The position numbers were made by a program, and so were the translations under genes. DNA of 64,000 bases. Origin: Nyssa sinensis. Its lineage: Eukaryota > Streptophyta > Magnoliopsida > Cornales > Nyssaceae. Below are positions 35,101 to 50,100 of this stretch, one piece after another (the first letter of the stretch is position 1; the number at the start of each line of letters is the position of its first letter). Where the stretch lies: assembly GCA_008638375.1 (NCBI GenBank), contig CM018036.1:4650392-4714391 (forward strand), written 5' to 3'. Below the pieces are notes generated by a model. The model ran no database searches. It saw only the letters and a list, made by a program, of their open reading frames with translations, and was not told where the DNA came from.

Positions 35101-38100
35101 AGTATACTGATTTTTGTTTGGAACTGGGTTTCAACCATATTATAAAAATCTTGAAATTTTTTTTCAACTTCAGATTTGTCACTCAACAAGTACACCCAAC
35201 ACAAACGTGTATGATCATCAATAAATGTAACATACCATTTCTTACCAGAACTAGTAGTGATTTTTGAGGGACCCCAAACATCACTATGAATTAAATAAAA
35301 AGGTTTGGAAGAATGATATGCTTTTGATTGATAGGTGCTTCGGTGACTTTTGGATATGTGACAAACATCACAATGAAGAGAATTACAATCCAGATATTTA
35401 AATAAGCTAGGAAACAAATGTCTTAAATAAAGAAAACTAGGATGTCCTAGTTTAAGATGCCAAAGCATTATTTGTTAACGTACAGAAACAAAACTAGTAC
35501 TACTACTCAAACCTTGAGCTTGTTTATTGTTGAATAAAGTCTCATCGAAGTAGTAGAGTCCGTCAATCATCCTAGCACTGCCAATCATCCTCCCCGAGTG
35601 TTGGTCTTGAAATTCACAATGGGAATCAAAGAAAATGACACGACAATTAGAATCCCGTGAGAGTTTACTAACAGATAGCAGGTTACAAGCAAGTTTAGGG
35701 ACGTGAAGGACAGATTTGAGTTCTATTTTTGCAGAGATTTGGACAGAACCTGTTCCAGCAATGGATGAAAAACTTCCATCTGCAATTCTAATCTTTTTAT
35801 TACCAAAACAAGGAGAATACGATTGAAACAATTGTGAGATACTAGTCATATGGTCAGATGCACCAGAATCAATGATCCATGGTGCAAGATTTAAGCAACA
35901 GAAGTAGGCACTAGAGTCATCACCTGTTTGGGCCAATGAACCAGTAGGAAGACCAGTAGATTTCAGCAGTTGAATAAGATGATCCACCTGCTCAGCACTT
36001 AGAAAATTAGCTTCATTGGCTTTAGGGACTGCATAGTTGCTGCCAGAGGGTCCAGATTTGTTGCTCTTCCAGTTTGCTGGCTTTCCATGGAGTTTCCAAC
36101 AATTTTCTCGAGTGTAGCGTGGCTTATTGCAGTAGTCACACCATACTCGAGGCTTATCTTCCAACCTCCTTTGATTAGAGTAAGGCCGCTGTGCAGAAAT
36201 ATTGGCAGTAGCCAAATCTGTGTTACCAGCAGCATGAGGAGCAAGATTATTGGCAGCAACTAGAGCAGACTTTTCCACAGTCTCATCCTCCTTTTTCTTC
36301 ATCATCACACTCCTTCGACAATCTTCTCGTCGTATTTCAGAAAATACTTTCCCGAGTGGGTGCAGAGGCTGTCTCCGTAGGATTCTTCCCCTTACTTCAT
36401 CAAACTCATCATTAAGTCCAACCAAGAATTTAAAAATTCTTGCATTCTCCAACATTTTCTTATTGTGATCACACTCAGCAGGATTTTTCCATTCATAATC
36501 ATTGAATAAATCCAGATCTTGCCATAGGCCCATAAGAACATTGAAATACCTTGTTACACTGCCGTCTCCTTGATAAGTGTTGCTGATCTTCTGCTGCAGT
36601 TCATAAATCTGAGAGTAACTCCCAAGGTCAGAGTACATTTGACTCACATTGTCCCAGAGTTCCTTTGCAGTAGAATAGCACATGTAATTAGCACTAATCT
36701 CTTCATCCATAGCATTCACGAGCCATGCCATCACCATAGAATTTTTAGCATCCCATATAGCATAAGATGGGTCTGTCTTCTCGGGCTCCTTAGCTTCACC
36801 AGTCAAGTACCCTATCTTCCCTCTTCCACGAATATACATCCTGACAGATTGTGACCACCGCAGGAAGTTGGCCTCATTTAATCGTATATTGGTAATTTGG
36901 ACAGTGTAAGATTCAGAATGGATAGATCTGGGTTCAAGTTTAGCTGTGTTTGGAGTTTCAGCCATGGCTACAGCAACAGAAGAGAAGGGCAGAGTTGAAC
37001 AAGGAAGAAAACCCTATAGAGATTAGGGTCAGATGAGAGCCGCCAAGGAAAACTAGGGTTTACACAAGGCCAAGAGCCGAACCTAGCTCTGATACCATCT
37101 AGAATGAGATAGCTTCTTGTGGAAATAGTTCTCATTAATTGTAACATAGGTACAGATCTGTATAAATAGATGTGCAGCAGAGAAATAGAAGGAAAGAACC
37201 AAAGAAGGAAAGAATAAAAGATGCTAACTTCTAAGGAAACTAAATATTCTAGGATATTCACACATTTACAGCTGAGATCCTCTTAAAAAAATAAGAAAGT
37301 TGACTAAACAATTTTGAAACTTTCCAACAATAATACATGGCAAAGAGCATCTTGCATAAAACAAAACCCATCAACTCTTATCTCAGAATTAATTATGACA
37401 CGATTTAAGATATGAGATTTTGAAACTCTTAACAGCCCATAGTCTCCACATTATTGACCAAGGATGGGAAAGAAGAGAATTCTATCTACAAATTCTGACT
37501 TCCAATCTGTGGATTTACAATTTGTCACATATTAAGGCCACATCTTCGTTAAAAATGCTACTTTGTGCTATGAGTGCCATTGTGCCACCCCAACTAGACA
37601 AAGCATGCAAGATGAAACTAAAGGCACCCCAGCCTCTGTTCCAAATACAAAAGGCCTGACCAAGCCCATAAAAACAAATCTCTGTGCCTGCCCCATGGCC
37701 CAAACCCATAAGTCATCTTCTTGAAGTCACCCAAAGTATCTGCTTGTCAAGTTATATTGGTAAAACATCTAGTCTCCCAATAAAATCCAAGACATGCATC
37801 TGCAAAAAGTAAATGCATATAACATCATAATAGTGCAATAGTGCATTCCACCCATATGGCATGTCAAACAAGCAACCCATGTGGGGATTGTTAGGGTGGT
37901 TGTGCTGAGCCAGAGATAGATAGATAGCCAAGAGAATCCAAAGTAAGATGGCTGGGAGAAAGTAGAGATAAACTAGAACCAAAAAGAGATTCCTGGGGAG
38001 TGTGCGCACTAGGTATGAGTGTATGTTGAGATCCCAGTGAGAAATGATAACCGCAGCACAATACCCAAGGTACTCAATGATTTGCCGTAAAGGGAGATAA

Positions 38101-41100
38101 TAGTTGAGTTATGCATTCATTCATTATTGTTCATAATGACACGAGGGTCCTATTTATAGTAGTCCTAGCATATGAGTTGGTTAGGGGTGACGTCATTTGT
38201 AACAAGCTAGTCACCCACTCCACTAGTGTCCAAAATGGAGGCTAATTAGAGGAATGAGGTAGAATATGGTAGAATGTTAAGGAATCTAGGTGGAATCTCT
38301 TTGATCTATAAGGTCTAAGGTATTCCACGAATAGGTGATGTGATGGACCCCTTAGAGAACCCAATACTTTAGCCTCCAATCCATGCTACAAAACCCTGAA
38401 TATCCTGATAATGGGTTTACGGTACCATAGCTGCATGCCAAGCTTTAGAAGCCTCACAAAAACTTGCTCACAAGCCTTCAAGCAACCATGAGATGGAAGG
38501 GCAAGAGTCCCTCAAGGAGAATTTTATGTATAATACGAAATTATAACACATTAGGGAACCAAATATTAGCTCGACCAGGTCTAGCATCACCACCCCATGT
38601 TTGGGAGCTAAGAATAGTTCGACCAAGACTGGCACGCAGGAGTAGATTGACCAACAGGGATCTCGCTCTAAAGTCATCCTGCCGAGTGAGAATTCAGGAG
38701 TACAACAGTGGTTTGATGACACATGTCTACCTAGGATTGGATCACATGTAAGATATTTGATTGCTGGCAACCTAGTTGTATGTCATGCTGAGTTGTCAAT
38801 CTGACAAGGAATGCCACTTGGATAATCATAATAGAGGTAAACCAAGTACCTATGGCCCTATACCATGATGCAAGACAATACCAATGCAGCCTCCAAGTCA
38901 AGAGTGCCACACTTAGACATGCATTCATATTTCATAATGAATTTCCAGATCTCTTCTTTTGAATGAGCAGCACTTCATGACATCAGCACTTCAGCACTTC
39001 ATAATGAGCCATCCAAGGACCTTTCAGCACCATGAAGAAAATATACACTCCAGCCCACCCTCACATTGTGCAGAGGGAAACATGATTGATGATTTGTTGA
39101 CAAGAGGTAAAAATCATTCAATATCTTCCTCGCAAGAAATGCACAAATATATATCCTTATGCCTGAATCTAATGTCATAGCACCACAACCTTCTTATAGT
39201 TGAAGCACCCAGGCACTTCCATCTCATACCCATACAAATCATAGCTAGGAGTGAAAAAAATCCCAGGAAGGGGAACACAGCCAAATATTATAGTCCAACC
39301 TCAAGTATAGACTTCTGGATCAGGATATTAGAAACCTCCCAGGCACTTCCATCTCATACCCATACAAATCATAGCTAGGAGTGAAAAAAATCCCGGGAAG
39401 GGGAACACAGCCAAATATTATAGTCCACCCTCAAGTGTAGACTTCTGGATCAGGATATTAGAAACCTTGCTAACATGTGACACCGCTAAGCAACTTGCAA
39501 CACGCAACTGGACTAGGATTTATACAAATGGCAAGCCTCCCCTTAATCAGTCCCTACACATTAATTTAAAAAAATTATCAATTACAAATTAGTCATTGTG
39601 GTAGGCCTTCCCTTTTCCAGTATACACTACGCAGTAAGAACTCCAACACAAACGTTGGACCCAACAGACCTCCTGACACCTCATATGACTTATAGCAACA
39701 AGGCAACAACTCATTGGTGTACTAGATCATATTGATCTCCTTTCGAAAACAATGATATCAACACCAGGGCAGTTTTTGGTGGGTGTGTTTCTCAATGGCA
39801 TAAGCATAGATAATGCTGTCTCAGGCTACCTCGTTAAGATAATAGCAAAGTAACATTCAAGGTCATCTCTTGCATTTGATCCTTCAACCTTCATACCTCT
39901 TCAAACTCCAGTTGTTCTTTTCATACCATGTATGCCATTCATAATGGATGACAGCACCATTTTAGCATATGGTTAGAACCACTAAATTCCTTATGTCTTA
40001 TTTTCCTATTTTCTTCCTTTCGTAAAATCATTATGCCTCAACTAAGCTAAGATCATGAAATCAAATAATAAGTTGGGAATTATGGAAAGCATTAATAAAA
40101 GCAAAAGAGAAATTCACGAAAAAATTGTATGTAGCCACAAGAAGTTAATGCAGAAGAAATAGCCTAAATATATAAGCTACACAAGCAATGAACTACATCA
40201 AATCCAAAACACGAAATATAGAAGTGTGCTCCCTAAGTGATTCGTTGAGGGGACACAAACTATCGGTTGTCAAAAAATTCCAATTAGTCATATGGAACAA
40301 CACAGGAAAATTAAGGCTTCAGGAGTTATTACGATCCAATCATTGAAGTTGTGCTTGTCTTTAAAGTTCAGTGCACAATAAGAAGCATGGACATGAACAC
40401 GACATGAGAAATCTTTAAAAAAAAAAAGGAACACATACATACAACCATAAAACATATATTTTATATATAAAATTTTTATTACGCTTAACAAATATTACTT
40501 AAAGGTAAAGAATCTAATTTTTAATGGTTATTAGATGAAATTTGTAACTTATAAATCATAATAACCACAATCACCCTTGTTTAGTACAGAAAATCACAAC
40601 GACAAGACATATGTATATGTATCTACATATGTTTATGAACATATAATTTGATAACTCATGCCCTACTCCCATGCCTAATTGTTTTATTAAAGCTTCCTTT
40701 TTTTGCAAAGAAAAAAAAGGCGAGACTTTTTATAAATTTTATGTGAACCTTTAAGTTGATTTTTCCTTACAATTATACATTTTCCATGTTAAAAGAAAGA
40801 CTTACCTACCTGCTACAAACTGATTGAGAGGCCCTCTGGGTCTGGGGTAATGAGGGAGGTCCATTTCAGGCAGAAAGGAAGCTTCAGCGTTTCAATTTGG
40901 AGGAAGATTTTACAGAACCCTATAGACCGAGGGACAAGTTTTATGCAGTTCAATGAGGTAGTCTGGGAGTCCATATTGTGCAGTGGAGGATAATCCGAAT
41001 GGCAAAACAAGTTTTGTGGTCCTCCTCCAAGGCAGATCTGTAAAGGGCTGGGGTAATCAGTAGATTTGTGGACTCATGCAACTTCCAGATAGTAAAGGGT

Positions 41101-44100
41101 GGTTGGCCTCAAGAGGCTTGAGGCAGGGGGACCCTCTATCCCCGTTTCTCTTTGTGATTGCTATGGAGGCCTTGAGTCGCTTTTTGTTTCGGGCTGAGGA
41201 GGTCGGCCTCATCAAAGGCTTCGACGCAGGGGATAGGAGGGGTGGTGGGGTCACCATTTCTCATCTTTTGTTTGCAGATGATACCATTATTTTCTGTGAC
41301 CCCTCAGTGCGCCAGCTATGTTTTGTGCGTTGTATCCTTGTGTGCTTTGAAGCTGTGTCAAGCTTGCGGATCAACCTCTCTAAAAGCAGTATTACGCCGG
41401 TTGGTTCAATTCAAGGGTTGGATTTGTTAGCTGGCACATTAGGTTGCCGTGTGAGTTGTCTTCCACTGGTTTACTTGGGTCTTCCGTTGGGAGCTTCTCC
41501 ACGTTCCATTGGGGTTTGGGATCCTGTTGTGGCGCGGTTCTTCAGCAAATTGTCAGGATGGAAGGGTCAATTCCTCTCTAAGGGAGGCAAGTTCACCCTT
41601 ATTAAAAGCACTTTGGCAAGCCTTCCCACCTATTTCATGTCCCTCTTCTGCATGCCGAAGTCAGTTTGCAGAAAGTTAGAGAAGATTCAAAGGGACTTCT
41701 TATGGGGACAAGATGGGGAGCGCAACAAGATTCATTTAGTGGCTTGGAGTAAGATCAAGAAGCCTGTGTCTCTCGGAGGGCTTGGGGTGAAAGATATGGG
41801 TACTTTCAACACAGCTCTTTTAGGGAAATGGTTATGGAGGTTTGGTGAGAGCAACGGAGATCTATGGAGGATCTGTGGAGGGAGATCATTGCTGCTAAGT
41901 ATGGATGTGACATTGGCGGCTGGTGCTCGGGCAGTGTGGAAGGGCCTCGGGGATGTGGTCCCTGGAGTTCCATTAGAAGTGGATGGAGGCTTTTCAATGA
42001 AAAGTGTAGTTTTGTCATTGGGAATGGGGGCCGCGTCATCTTTTGGGATGACGTTTGGATTGGGAATGAGCCGCTTAGGGTGAAGTTTCCTTCTTTATAC
42101 CATCTGGCTACTAACAAGGAGGCTAAGGTATGTGATTACTTGGAGAGAGCAGGGAATGAGTTTGTCTGGACTCCTCATTTTAGGAGAAACTTTTACGATT
42201 GGGAATTAGAGGAAGTGGGCTCCTTTTTTGGTCACATTTGCAATTACCGGGCTATGGAAGGGAGGGAGGATTCGAGATTGTGGCTCCCAAACAAGAAGTC
42301 TTTTTCCGTCAATTCCTTTTACAAGAGTCTGTTTGCTTCAGAAACTTCTCTCTTCCCTTGAAAGTCCATTTGGCTCTCAAAAGCTCCTCCTAAGGCATCC
42401 TTTTTTGCATGGGAAGCCTCTTGGAAAGCCATTTTAACTGCGGATAATTTGAAGAAACGTGGCTTCACTATGGCTAGTAGGTGCTATTTTTGTAAGCAAA
42501 ATGAGGAAACGGTGGATCACGTTCTCATTCACTGTCCAGTTTCTTGGAGTTGCTGGAATATGATTTTTGCTCTTTTTGGTGTCCCCTGGGTTATGTCGGG
42601 CTCCATCAAGGATCTTCTGTTGGCTTGGGCAGGGTGCAAGTTTTCAGAAGAGATTATGAGATCTTGGCGTCTGGCTCCTTTATGTTTGCTATGGAGCATT
42701 TGGCTTGAAAGGAACAGGCGTGTCTTCGAAGATGTGGAGCTTCCCCCCCCCCATCTTCAAAGACGTTTTTTTGGGCTAAAGAGACTTCCCCTATTAATAT
42801 CTCTTCTTTTGTAGATTTTCTGGGGTCGTTAAGACCTTTGTAATGCGCCCTTCTTGGGCTCAATTTTTATATATATACATCTTTACTTATCAAAAAAAAA
42901 AAATAGTGGTGAGAGAACCTTGGCTGGAGGATAGAACAAAGGTTTGGCTAGAGGGAAGGGAAACACAGTTATACTCTGGCAGTGGACAGGTCATCCTGTC
43001 AACAGAGAGTCAACTGTTTGAAGAAGGCACTTGTAGGTGGAGTGGGTGACTTGGTAGATGTTGAACCTAATATTATACTGCGAATGAATTTGAATAATGG
43101 GCAAATCGTTGCTGGTCTCCACCAGCACGTGTTAGAGTCAAGGAAATGTCAAGAGGCCTCTTCCTGTTCTTGTTTGCATCAGCACATGAGGCTACCAGTG
43201 TCTTGCAAGCTGACAACTGGTATGTCAAAGTTGAACCACTGTTTCTAAACAAATGGGCTCTGTTGGCAGGCTGTGTAAAAGGGGGAGTACAAATGAAGTT
43301 TCAGTGGATAAGGGGGGTGGGGCTTGTTAGGTTCGTAACTACAACAGAAGCGATTTTAAAAATCTATTTGGATCTTTTTCTTTACATGAATCATACAATC
43401 TTAAAAAGAGAGTTAGAATTATATTGTTCTTGATAATCTTGATTGTCGAATAAGCCTTTTTGAAGTGATTGATGCAATCTTCATTATTCTTGAAGAGATT
43501 GATGTAGTCTTCCTTCTCTTACTCCTCTAGGTTTTCTCCTATTTTCCCTCTATGCAAGTCGTACACCAGAAAAGAGAGTGGGCTCCTCTTTTGCTCTCTC
43601 ACAGGAAAATAATCTTTTTGTTGTTGTGTATGGCTATTCCCTTTAAATCACATATTTATAGGGGTTTGAAAAATTAGGGCAAAATTTATTAGCCAGTCTC
43701 CAAGCGTTTGACATGTGACTAAGAATTTTATTTTTGAATTGTGGACCCATTCAAGGTGTGTTGGACAAGTCTGGCAGTGTCCAAGAAGTGTTGGTGTCAA
43801 ACAGAGACATGGCTTCTCCTTAGAAGTGTCTGTGCTTCTTAGGTGGTTATTTTCATTCCATGCATATGTTACAGGACCTGAAATCAGCTATGCCTTCAAA
43901 TGGGATGTAGAATTATTTGAAACCACCAAACTTCACCCATGTTACATGAACTCCTCTAAATGCATGAAGTACCATCTCATACACGGCACATGTGACAGGT
44001 AGAGTTATGGATATGTGTCTAGCTAGTTTGATTGGACATGCACCTAGAAAGCATATTTGGTCATTCAAGTTTACTATATGGTTATATATAAAACTTTCTT

Positions 44101-47100
44101 ATTACATTGTTACTTCAAAAGAGTGAAGCGCCCGTGTTGAGCAAAAACAACATTTTACCCTAAGAATAAAACATCATAAATATTTAGCTGTGCCCATAGG
44201 CTTGGGGATTTGATAAATCTGACATTTAAACAGACATCCACTGATCCACACTAGACGCATGCACCAGAGTACATGTAACAAGCACTTACAATTGATGACC
44301 CAAGGGATAATAAATTCTATAAATTTTGTGGCATCTGTAGATATCTTCATTAAGCTATTCAGTCATGTTATATCTCTCATCAGCCATTTAAGGAATTGGT
44401 CATTTAAACTTTATGACAGCTTGTTCAGATGGCAACATTGAAAAAAAAAAAGACAAAATTTCAATGCTTCATCCAATCTCTATTAAGAAAGGAACAATTT
44501 TAGATCCAAGTCATCAAATTTATCTCACACCAGAACTAAATTTGTTACCAACTACAAATCTACGCTGGAGTTGAACTATATCAAATAAGAGAGAGAGAGA
44601 GAGAGAGAGTTTTTTTTTTTTTTTTTTTGGGTGGGGGGGGGGGGGGGGGGGCACCAGAAGAAGAAGGCAGTACCTTATAGCCAAAAAGTGCATCTTCATA
44701 AGTCTCATATGGACCAATTGTAACATCCAACTTAGAGTCCTTTATATTTAAAAAAAAAAAAAAAGCACACATCAGAAATTTGTTGGCCTTAGGAATGCAG
44801 ACAGTAAGCAGATTAAAGGTAAAACTAAGAAGATAATTTTTTACAGTTCAACAGCTGTAAAAATTCAACTAAACCTAGTTGACAAGTATAGTAGCTAGTA
44901 GCAACAAAATGACGTTAGCTACTTAGGAAATAGCATTTAAACAAATGTAGCTTCCAGGATTGAATCGTTTTGTTTGTTTTTTTGGAAAAAAAAAGGCAGA
45001 CATTAATGTAACTGTACAATCAGAAGCCATAATTGGCTTTATGCGTTATGACTTGTCGCTAGAAACACTGAAACACATTAACCTTATGCTATTTTCCCAG
45101 CTAATTGGTCTACTTTCTTAAATAGTTAATGATTTATTGCAGATAAAGATTCTAATAGAACATCATGAAAATAAACGAGAAAAAAAATAGAGCAAAGGGA
45201 AACATACACCATCAATAAAACTCCAGTAGTTGGACAAAAAAAATGCATTTGGATGTCAAAATATGATAAGAAACATTCTTATGACAAACAGATGGATAAC
45301 ATGCTCATTCTCAACCTTCATGGCTTCTTCTTAAACTTTTATTACTGATGTTGCAATTAGTGCAAGGATTTGATTTAGACGAAAGCAGAGTTCAGAAAGA
45401 TGATTATACAAAGGCTGCAACTACACTAAAGAAACTTTGACTCTGAGGATGAAGCAGGATGTTTGACAATGTATGGCCCTAATTCAGTAAACAGAGTTTT
45501 GGACATCTTGGGACTCTAAAATGCTTTTGTTAGAGGGAAACAAACTTTAGATGCAGTTTCCTCCCCAATAAAGTCTGTTAATAACTGATTCAGGATAGTC
45601 TTCATAGTGCAAACTGCAAAGTTGACATGCAGAGTGTAATAAGCATATTATTTGGGTAATAATGACCATTAAGCTGATAAAGTTTTAATTATCAACATTC
45701 TCTCTATACTTGGCTCTAGTGTTGGAGCAGCAAACATGTCCCTTTTGAAAAACAAACTCTTGCCATCTCATAATCATTACCATCAACAATAACAAAGACA
45801 TGATAAAAGGGTGAAAGTGCTCTTATTTAGCAACTACCCCATTCTAATTACCTACTTCATATCCCTCTCCTGTCATATCTTATGCTCCTGAGACACATGC
45901 CAGGAAAGACCATGAAGACCTCATTTCAAATGGGGAAGAAAAAGACCTCAAATAGCAATTGAAATTAAATGAGGAAGAAAAAGAACTCAAATAGAAATTG
46001 AAATAGAAGTATGTCGCGCTGAACATGAGGGGACCTTGGTCGTCCCTATCTCACTTTTTGCAGTCGGGCCCTTCTTTACAAGATTCATTAGAGATTATTA
46101 TCAAAACTCGGTAGATTCTGACATAGCATTATCTGTGGAAGGTATGTATGTTCTAATCAGACCAAATAAAGAAAAATTGTTGCCCCAATTGTTTTTTTTT
46201 TTTATAAGTAAAGAGAATTTGTATTAATGTGGCCGAGGTGGACAAACCCAAAACTACTTGGGGACCCAGAAGAAATTAAAGCCAAAGTTCCCCAAAAATC
46301 AACAAAAAATATATATATATACAAAGGGAAAGCTTCCTTCAACCAAAAGTGAAGCACCCTCAAAAAGTTATACTTAAATCTACTAGAGGATAGATCCTTC
46401 CCCTCAAAAACCCTCATGTTCCTCTACTTCCATGGACACCACAAAAGACATGGTGGATTCATCCTCCACACCTTCCTCAAAACCTTTCTAACCCTTGAGC
46501 CTCCCCAACAAGAAAGAAGCCCTTTAACTGTCCAAGGCATGACCCACTTGCAACTGAAAAGAGAGAAGACAAGATTCCATGTATCCCATGACACTTTGCA
46601 ATGAGGGAAGAGATGGTTCACCAATTCAGACTCTTCCTTACACAGGAAATACCTACTAGCCAACCAGAAACCTCTCATTTGCAAGTTATCCATGGTTAGG
46701 ACCACTTCCCATGCAACAGCCCAAATAAAAAGGCACTATAGTAGGAACCTTGGAGGCCCAAATCATCTTCCAAGGAAAGTTCCGACTCCTCCACTAACCA
46801 TGAATGACCTTGATTTATTCAAGGTCCAAACAATTGAACCCTCTACATCTCTCCGGCAACTCACAGAATCAAGAGTGGCCAACAAACTAACCATATCATC
46901 CATTTCCCAATCTTGAAGAGTTCTTCTAAAACAAGGAGTCCATACCCGAACTCCCCCCAACCAAGAAGCATACTCATCCATACGAGCACTCCCATTAGAA
47001 GAAATTCTATACAACTGTGGATGTTGGGCCTTTAAAGAAGCATCTCCACACCAAGTATCCTCCCAAAACCTTACCCTCAAAGGCCTCAACCCTCTTCCCA

Positions 47101-50100
47101 TTTGAAAGCGAACATTGTTGCCCCAACTGTTGAGATATAAAATATGTGCCACACATTTAAAATCTTGCCTTGTAACTTGTAAGGGTGGGTTTGACATCAA
47201 TTGAAGACGTATCAAACGCAAAATGAAATTTATATAACCATATTCTCGTAGAGGATGGTCTATCAATCCTCTAGACAAACATGATAGGCTTTGGAAGCCC
47301 AAAGCAAAGGCTGCAAACCCACACCAATCAAGAAACCTCTTTGATTGAAAGAAAAATATTCATGGTAGTTGCTTGGGTCCTACAAGTGCTTTATTTTGAG
47401 TTTTTCATTTGTTAAGTTATTGTTTGTGGGTTATATATTTGAAGCACTAGAGAGCTGTTGTAGCAAACTCACACACGTAAAAGAGGGAAACGAGTGAGGA
47501 ATAGTCAATTTCTGTATAAACAGGAATTAGCTATTAGCACTTTCTCTAAAATAAGAAACAAAGCAATGAAGCATTAATTATTTAGTTTGATACTGTGTAT
47601 GCCAAATATTCCAATTTTTTTTATTAGTAAAGATTTTATATATGCCCGAGAGGGGCAAACTCATAATTGCAAAAAGGAGGGGGGGGGGGGGGAGAGCCAC
47701 AAAAATTAAAGCCTAAGATCTCCGAAAAATGTTGAGTATCTAAATATAAGAGATTTGCCTCTCTGACCCAAAAGAAAAGTAAACGCAAAAATTGTCTTCA
47801 AAACACCAACAAGGTAGTTCAATCCTTTCAAAATCCCTCCTATTCCTCTCCCTCCATAAACACCATGAGGGGCAAAGGGAGCCATCTTCCAAGCAATCCT
47901 CCCCACCTCTCGAACTCAGATACACCTCCAACTCAAAACACCTCCCATATAGTGGTTGGCATCACCCAACTACAACCAAAAAATAGAAAAAGATCAAACT
48001 CCATGTATCTCTTTCCATCTTACAATGGACAAAAAGATGATCAATTGTTTCCTCCTCACTCTAGCATAAGCAATATCAGCTAGGAAATTGGAATATGCTT
48101 CTACAAAGATTTATCTGTTGTTAAAATGGCACATCAAGTAAAAAAATCAACTTTTTTAGGAAATCGAGACCTTCAAATCAGCTTCCAAGAAAAAGATTCT
48201 TCATTCCTATCCACCAACTCCTTGTAAAATGACTGAACAACGAACAAACTTTTTATGATTGCATCTGTCCCAATCATCACATCTTCCCTGCCTTCTGTCA
48301 ACTTGAATCTACTCAACATCTCCATAAGCCCATCCACCTCTTTCCAGCTCCCAATCATGGAAGTTTATTTGAAAAAACACGGAATCCACACGAGATTACC
48401 ACCCACTAGAGAAACACAATCCACAACTAAGGTTTATTTGTTGCTTGCAAAATTAAATAAAGTAGGAAAATGCTGCTTCAAAGGATTATTACAGAACCAA
48501 GCATCCTCCCAAATTCCACCCTCGATCCCTCTCACACCTCAAAACGAATTAACTTTTGGAAGCCTTCTATACCCCTCCGAATAGACTTCCACACCCCACA
48601 CCCTAAGCCTCCAGAACATCCCTCAAAAGCTGCCCCCATCCTCACAGCTAGGCCTGGCAAAACGGGAGGTTTGGGGGGTTGTAAACAGGGCGGGTCAAAA
48701 ATGGGTTGAACCCCTGTTTGACCCGAATTGAACGGTTGAATGTGGGCCATGTCAAATGTGGGTCGGGTGAACCCGGATTTGACCCGTTACCCATATTTTG
48801 TTTAACAAAAAAAAAAAAAAATCTACCATGGAAGCACTACATTGCTATTAAAAAAAAATGGGAAATCCATGATGAAAATTGTTAACTTTGCAGCCATCTC
48901 ATCCATACAAGTATAGAGCATAAATACATAACAAGAAAACAGAAGGAACAGAAAGGCACAAAAGCCATTAAATTAGAAGGTTGATGAACATTTTGCAACT
49001 CTAAATTGAATGAACAAAAAGCTAGGACATTCCTGCACATAAATATACACAATGTATGCAAGAAGAAATGATGTGAAAAAACAATCTTTAACTAATTAAC
49101 ATGTATTATTCATAAGAAATTACCAAAATATTAACACGAAAAATACACCTTATATGAGAATATAGTAACAAGAATTAGAATATCACATCAATTAACAAAT
49201 ACAATATTAAAAGAAAATTAACAATAAAAAAAAAAACTGAAAAAAATTAACACAATAGGTTGAGATCTGCCAACCCAACATCTTCTAAACATCTAGTGAA
49301 CTCAGCCAATGCCTCTCTATCAATCCCACATCCCCGTCTTCTCTCATAGGCATTCCTTACAATTTTGAAATCACCCATAAGCAACTAAGGACTGGAATGG
49401 AAGATGGCTCCACATTTCCTTAAAGTCATGTCACCAAGTACACACAAGTATTTCTATCTACTATTACTTTTCCTGTTTAGCTGTTTAATTGTCACCAAGC
49501 TGTAAAAGAGCCCAACATCTCCCATGCAGATTGTCATTCCAAACAATGCTAGTTTCAAAACCTATGGAGTCCAGTGAAGTAGCTCTTTCAAAGTTCCTCT
49601 ATGGATCAAAGGATGATGAAATTCATTTATAAGGCAAAGTACACGGGGACTGGTATGCCAACCCTTTCATGTAATGCTCTCCCATTAGTTTTAGTGCTCT
49701 CATGGCTCAAAGAATCAAGACACATGGCTGCAAACATTTATTCTTACTCCCATTACCAAACCAATTAAATCTATGGAATTCCCAATCCAAGCCTAAAACT
49801 CTCAGATATTATATATCAGATATTCAGATAAGCCTCTGAATTTGCTGCATCAGCAGCACAATCACCATTATAATGACCTATATGTATATAACTACTAACT
49901 GGGTATGGCTTAGTGAGGTGGTCAAGTCTTAATCTATTTAATTTTCATAGAGCTCAAAAAATGGGCTAATAACCAATGTTTATGCTAAATAATGGTTCTC
50001 CACAGTTGCCTAAAATAGAGCAGAGTTGATTAGGCCTCAAGAACGAATAACAAATTAGATAACTGATTGAACTTAACAAATTAGATAAAGATTCTTTACC

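Larger units (their letters stand above)
32302..37329 (-). mobile_element. Full-length Copia LTR retrotransposon, coding region decayed
   Basis: LTRs of 232 bp (32302-32533 and 37098-37329) start TGTTGGAAAG and end CTCATTCTAGA in element sense, so the 3' end is GA rather than CA. The target duplication is ATAAT (32297-32301 and 37330-37334). The primer site TGGTATCAGAGC lies next to the 5' LTR (37097 downward) and the purine tract GAGGGGGAGTG next to the 3' LTR. By eye the LTRs differ at about 8 positions (about 3.4%). Gag, protease, integrase, reverse transcriptase and RNase H follow in Copia order (36965 to about 32670). It sits in the sense orientation of its host intron (NUDT3 f-g). Confidence 0.95.
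37335..41044. other. Intron f-g, between Copia element and LINE
   Basis: Apart from the LTR-like repeat at 38010-38790 and the 130-bp tandem duplication, this stretch has only short chance open frames. Confidence 0.5.
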
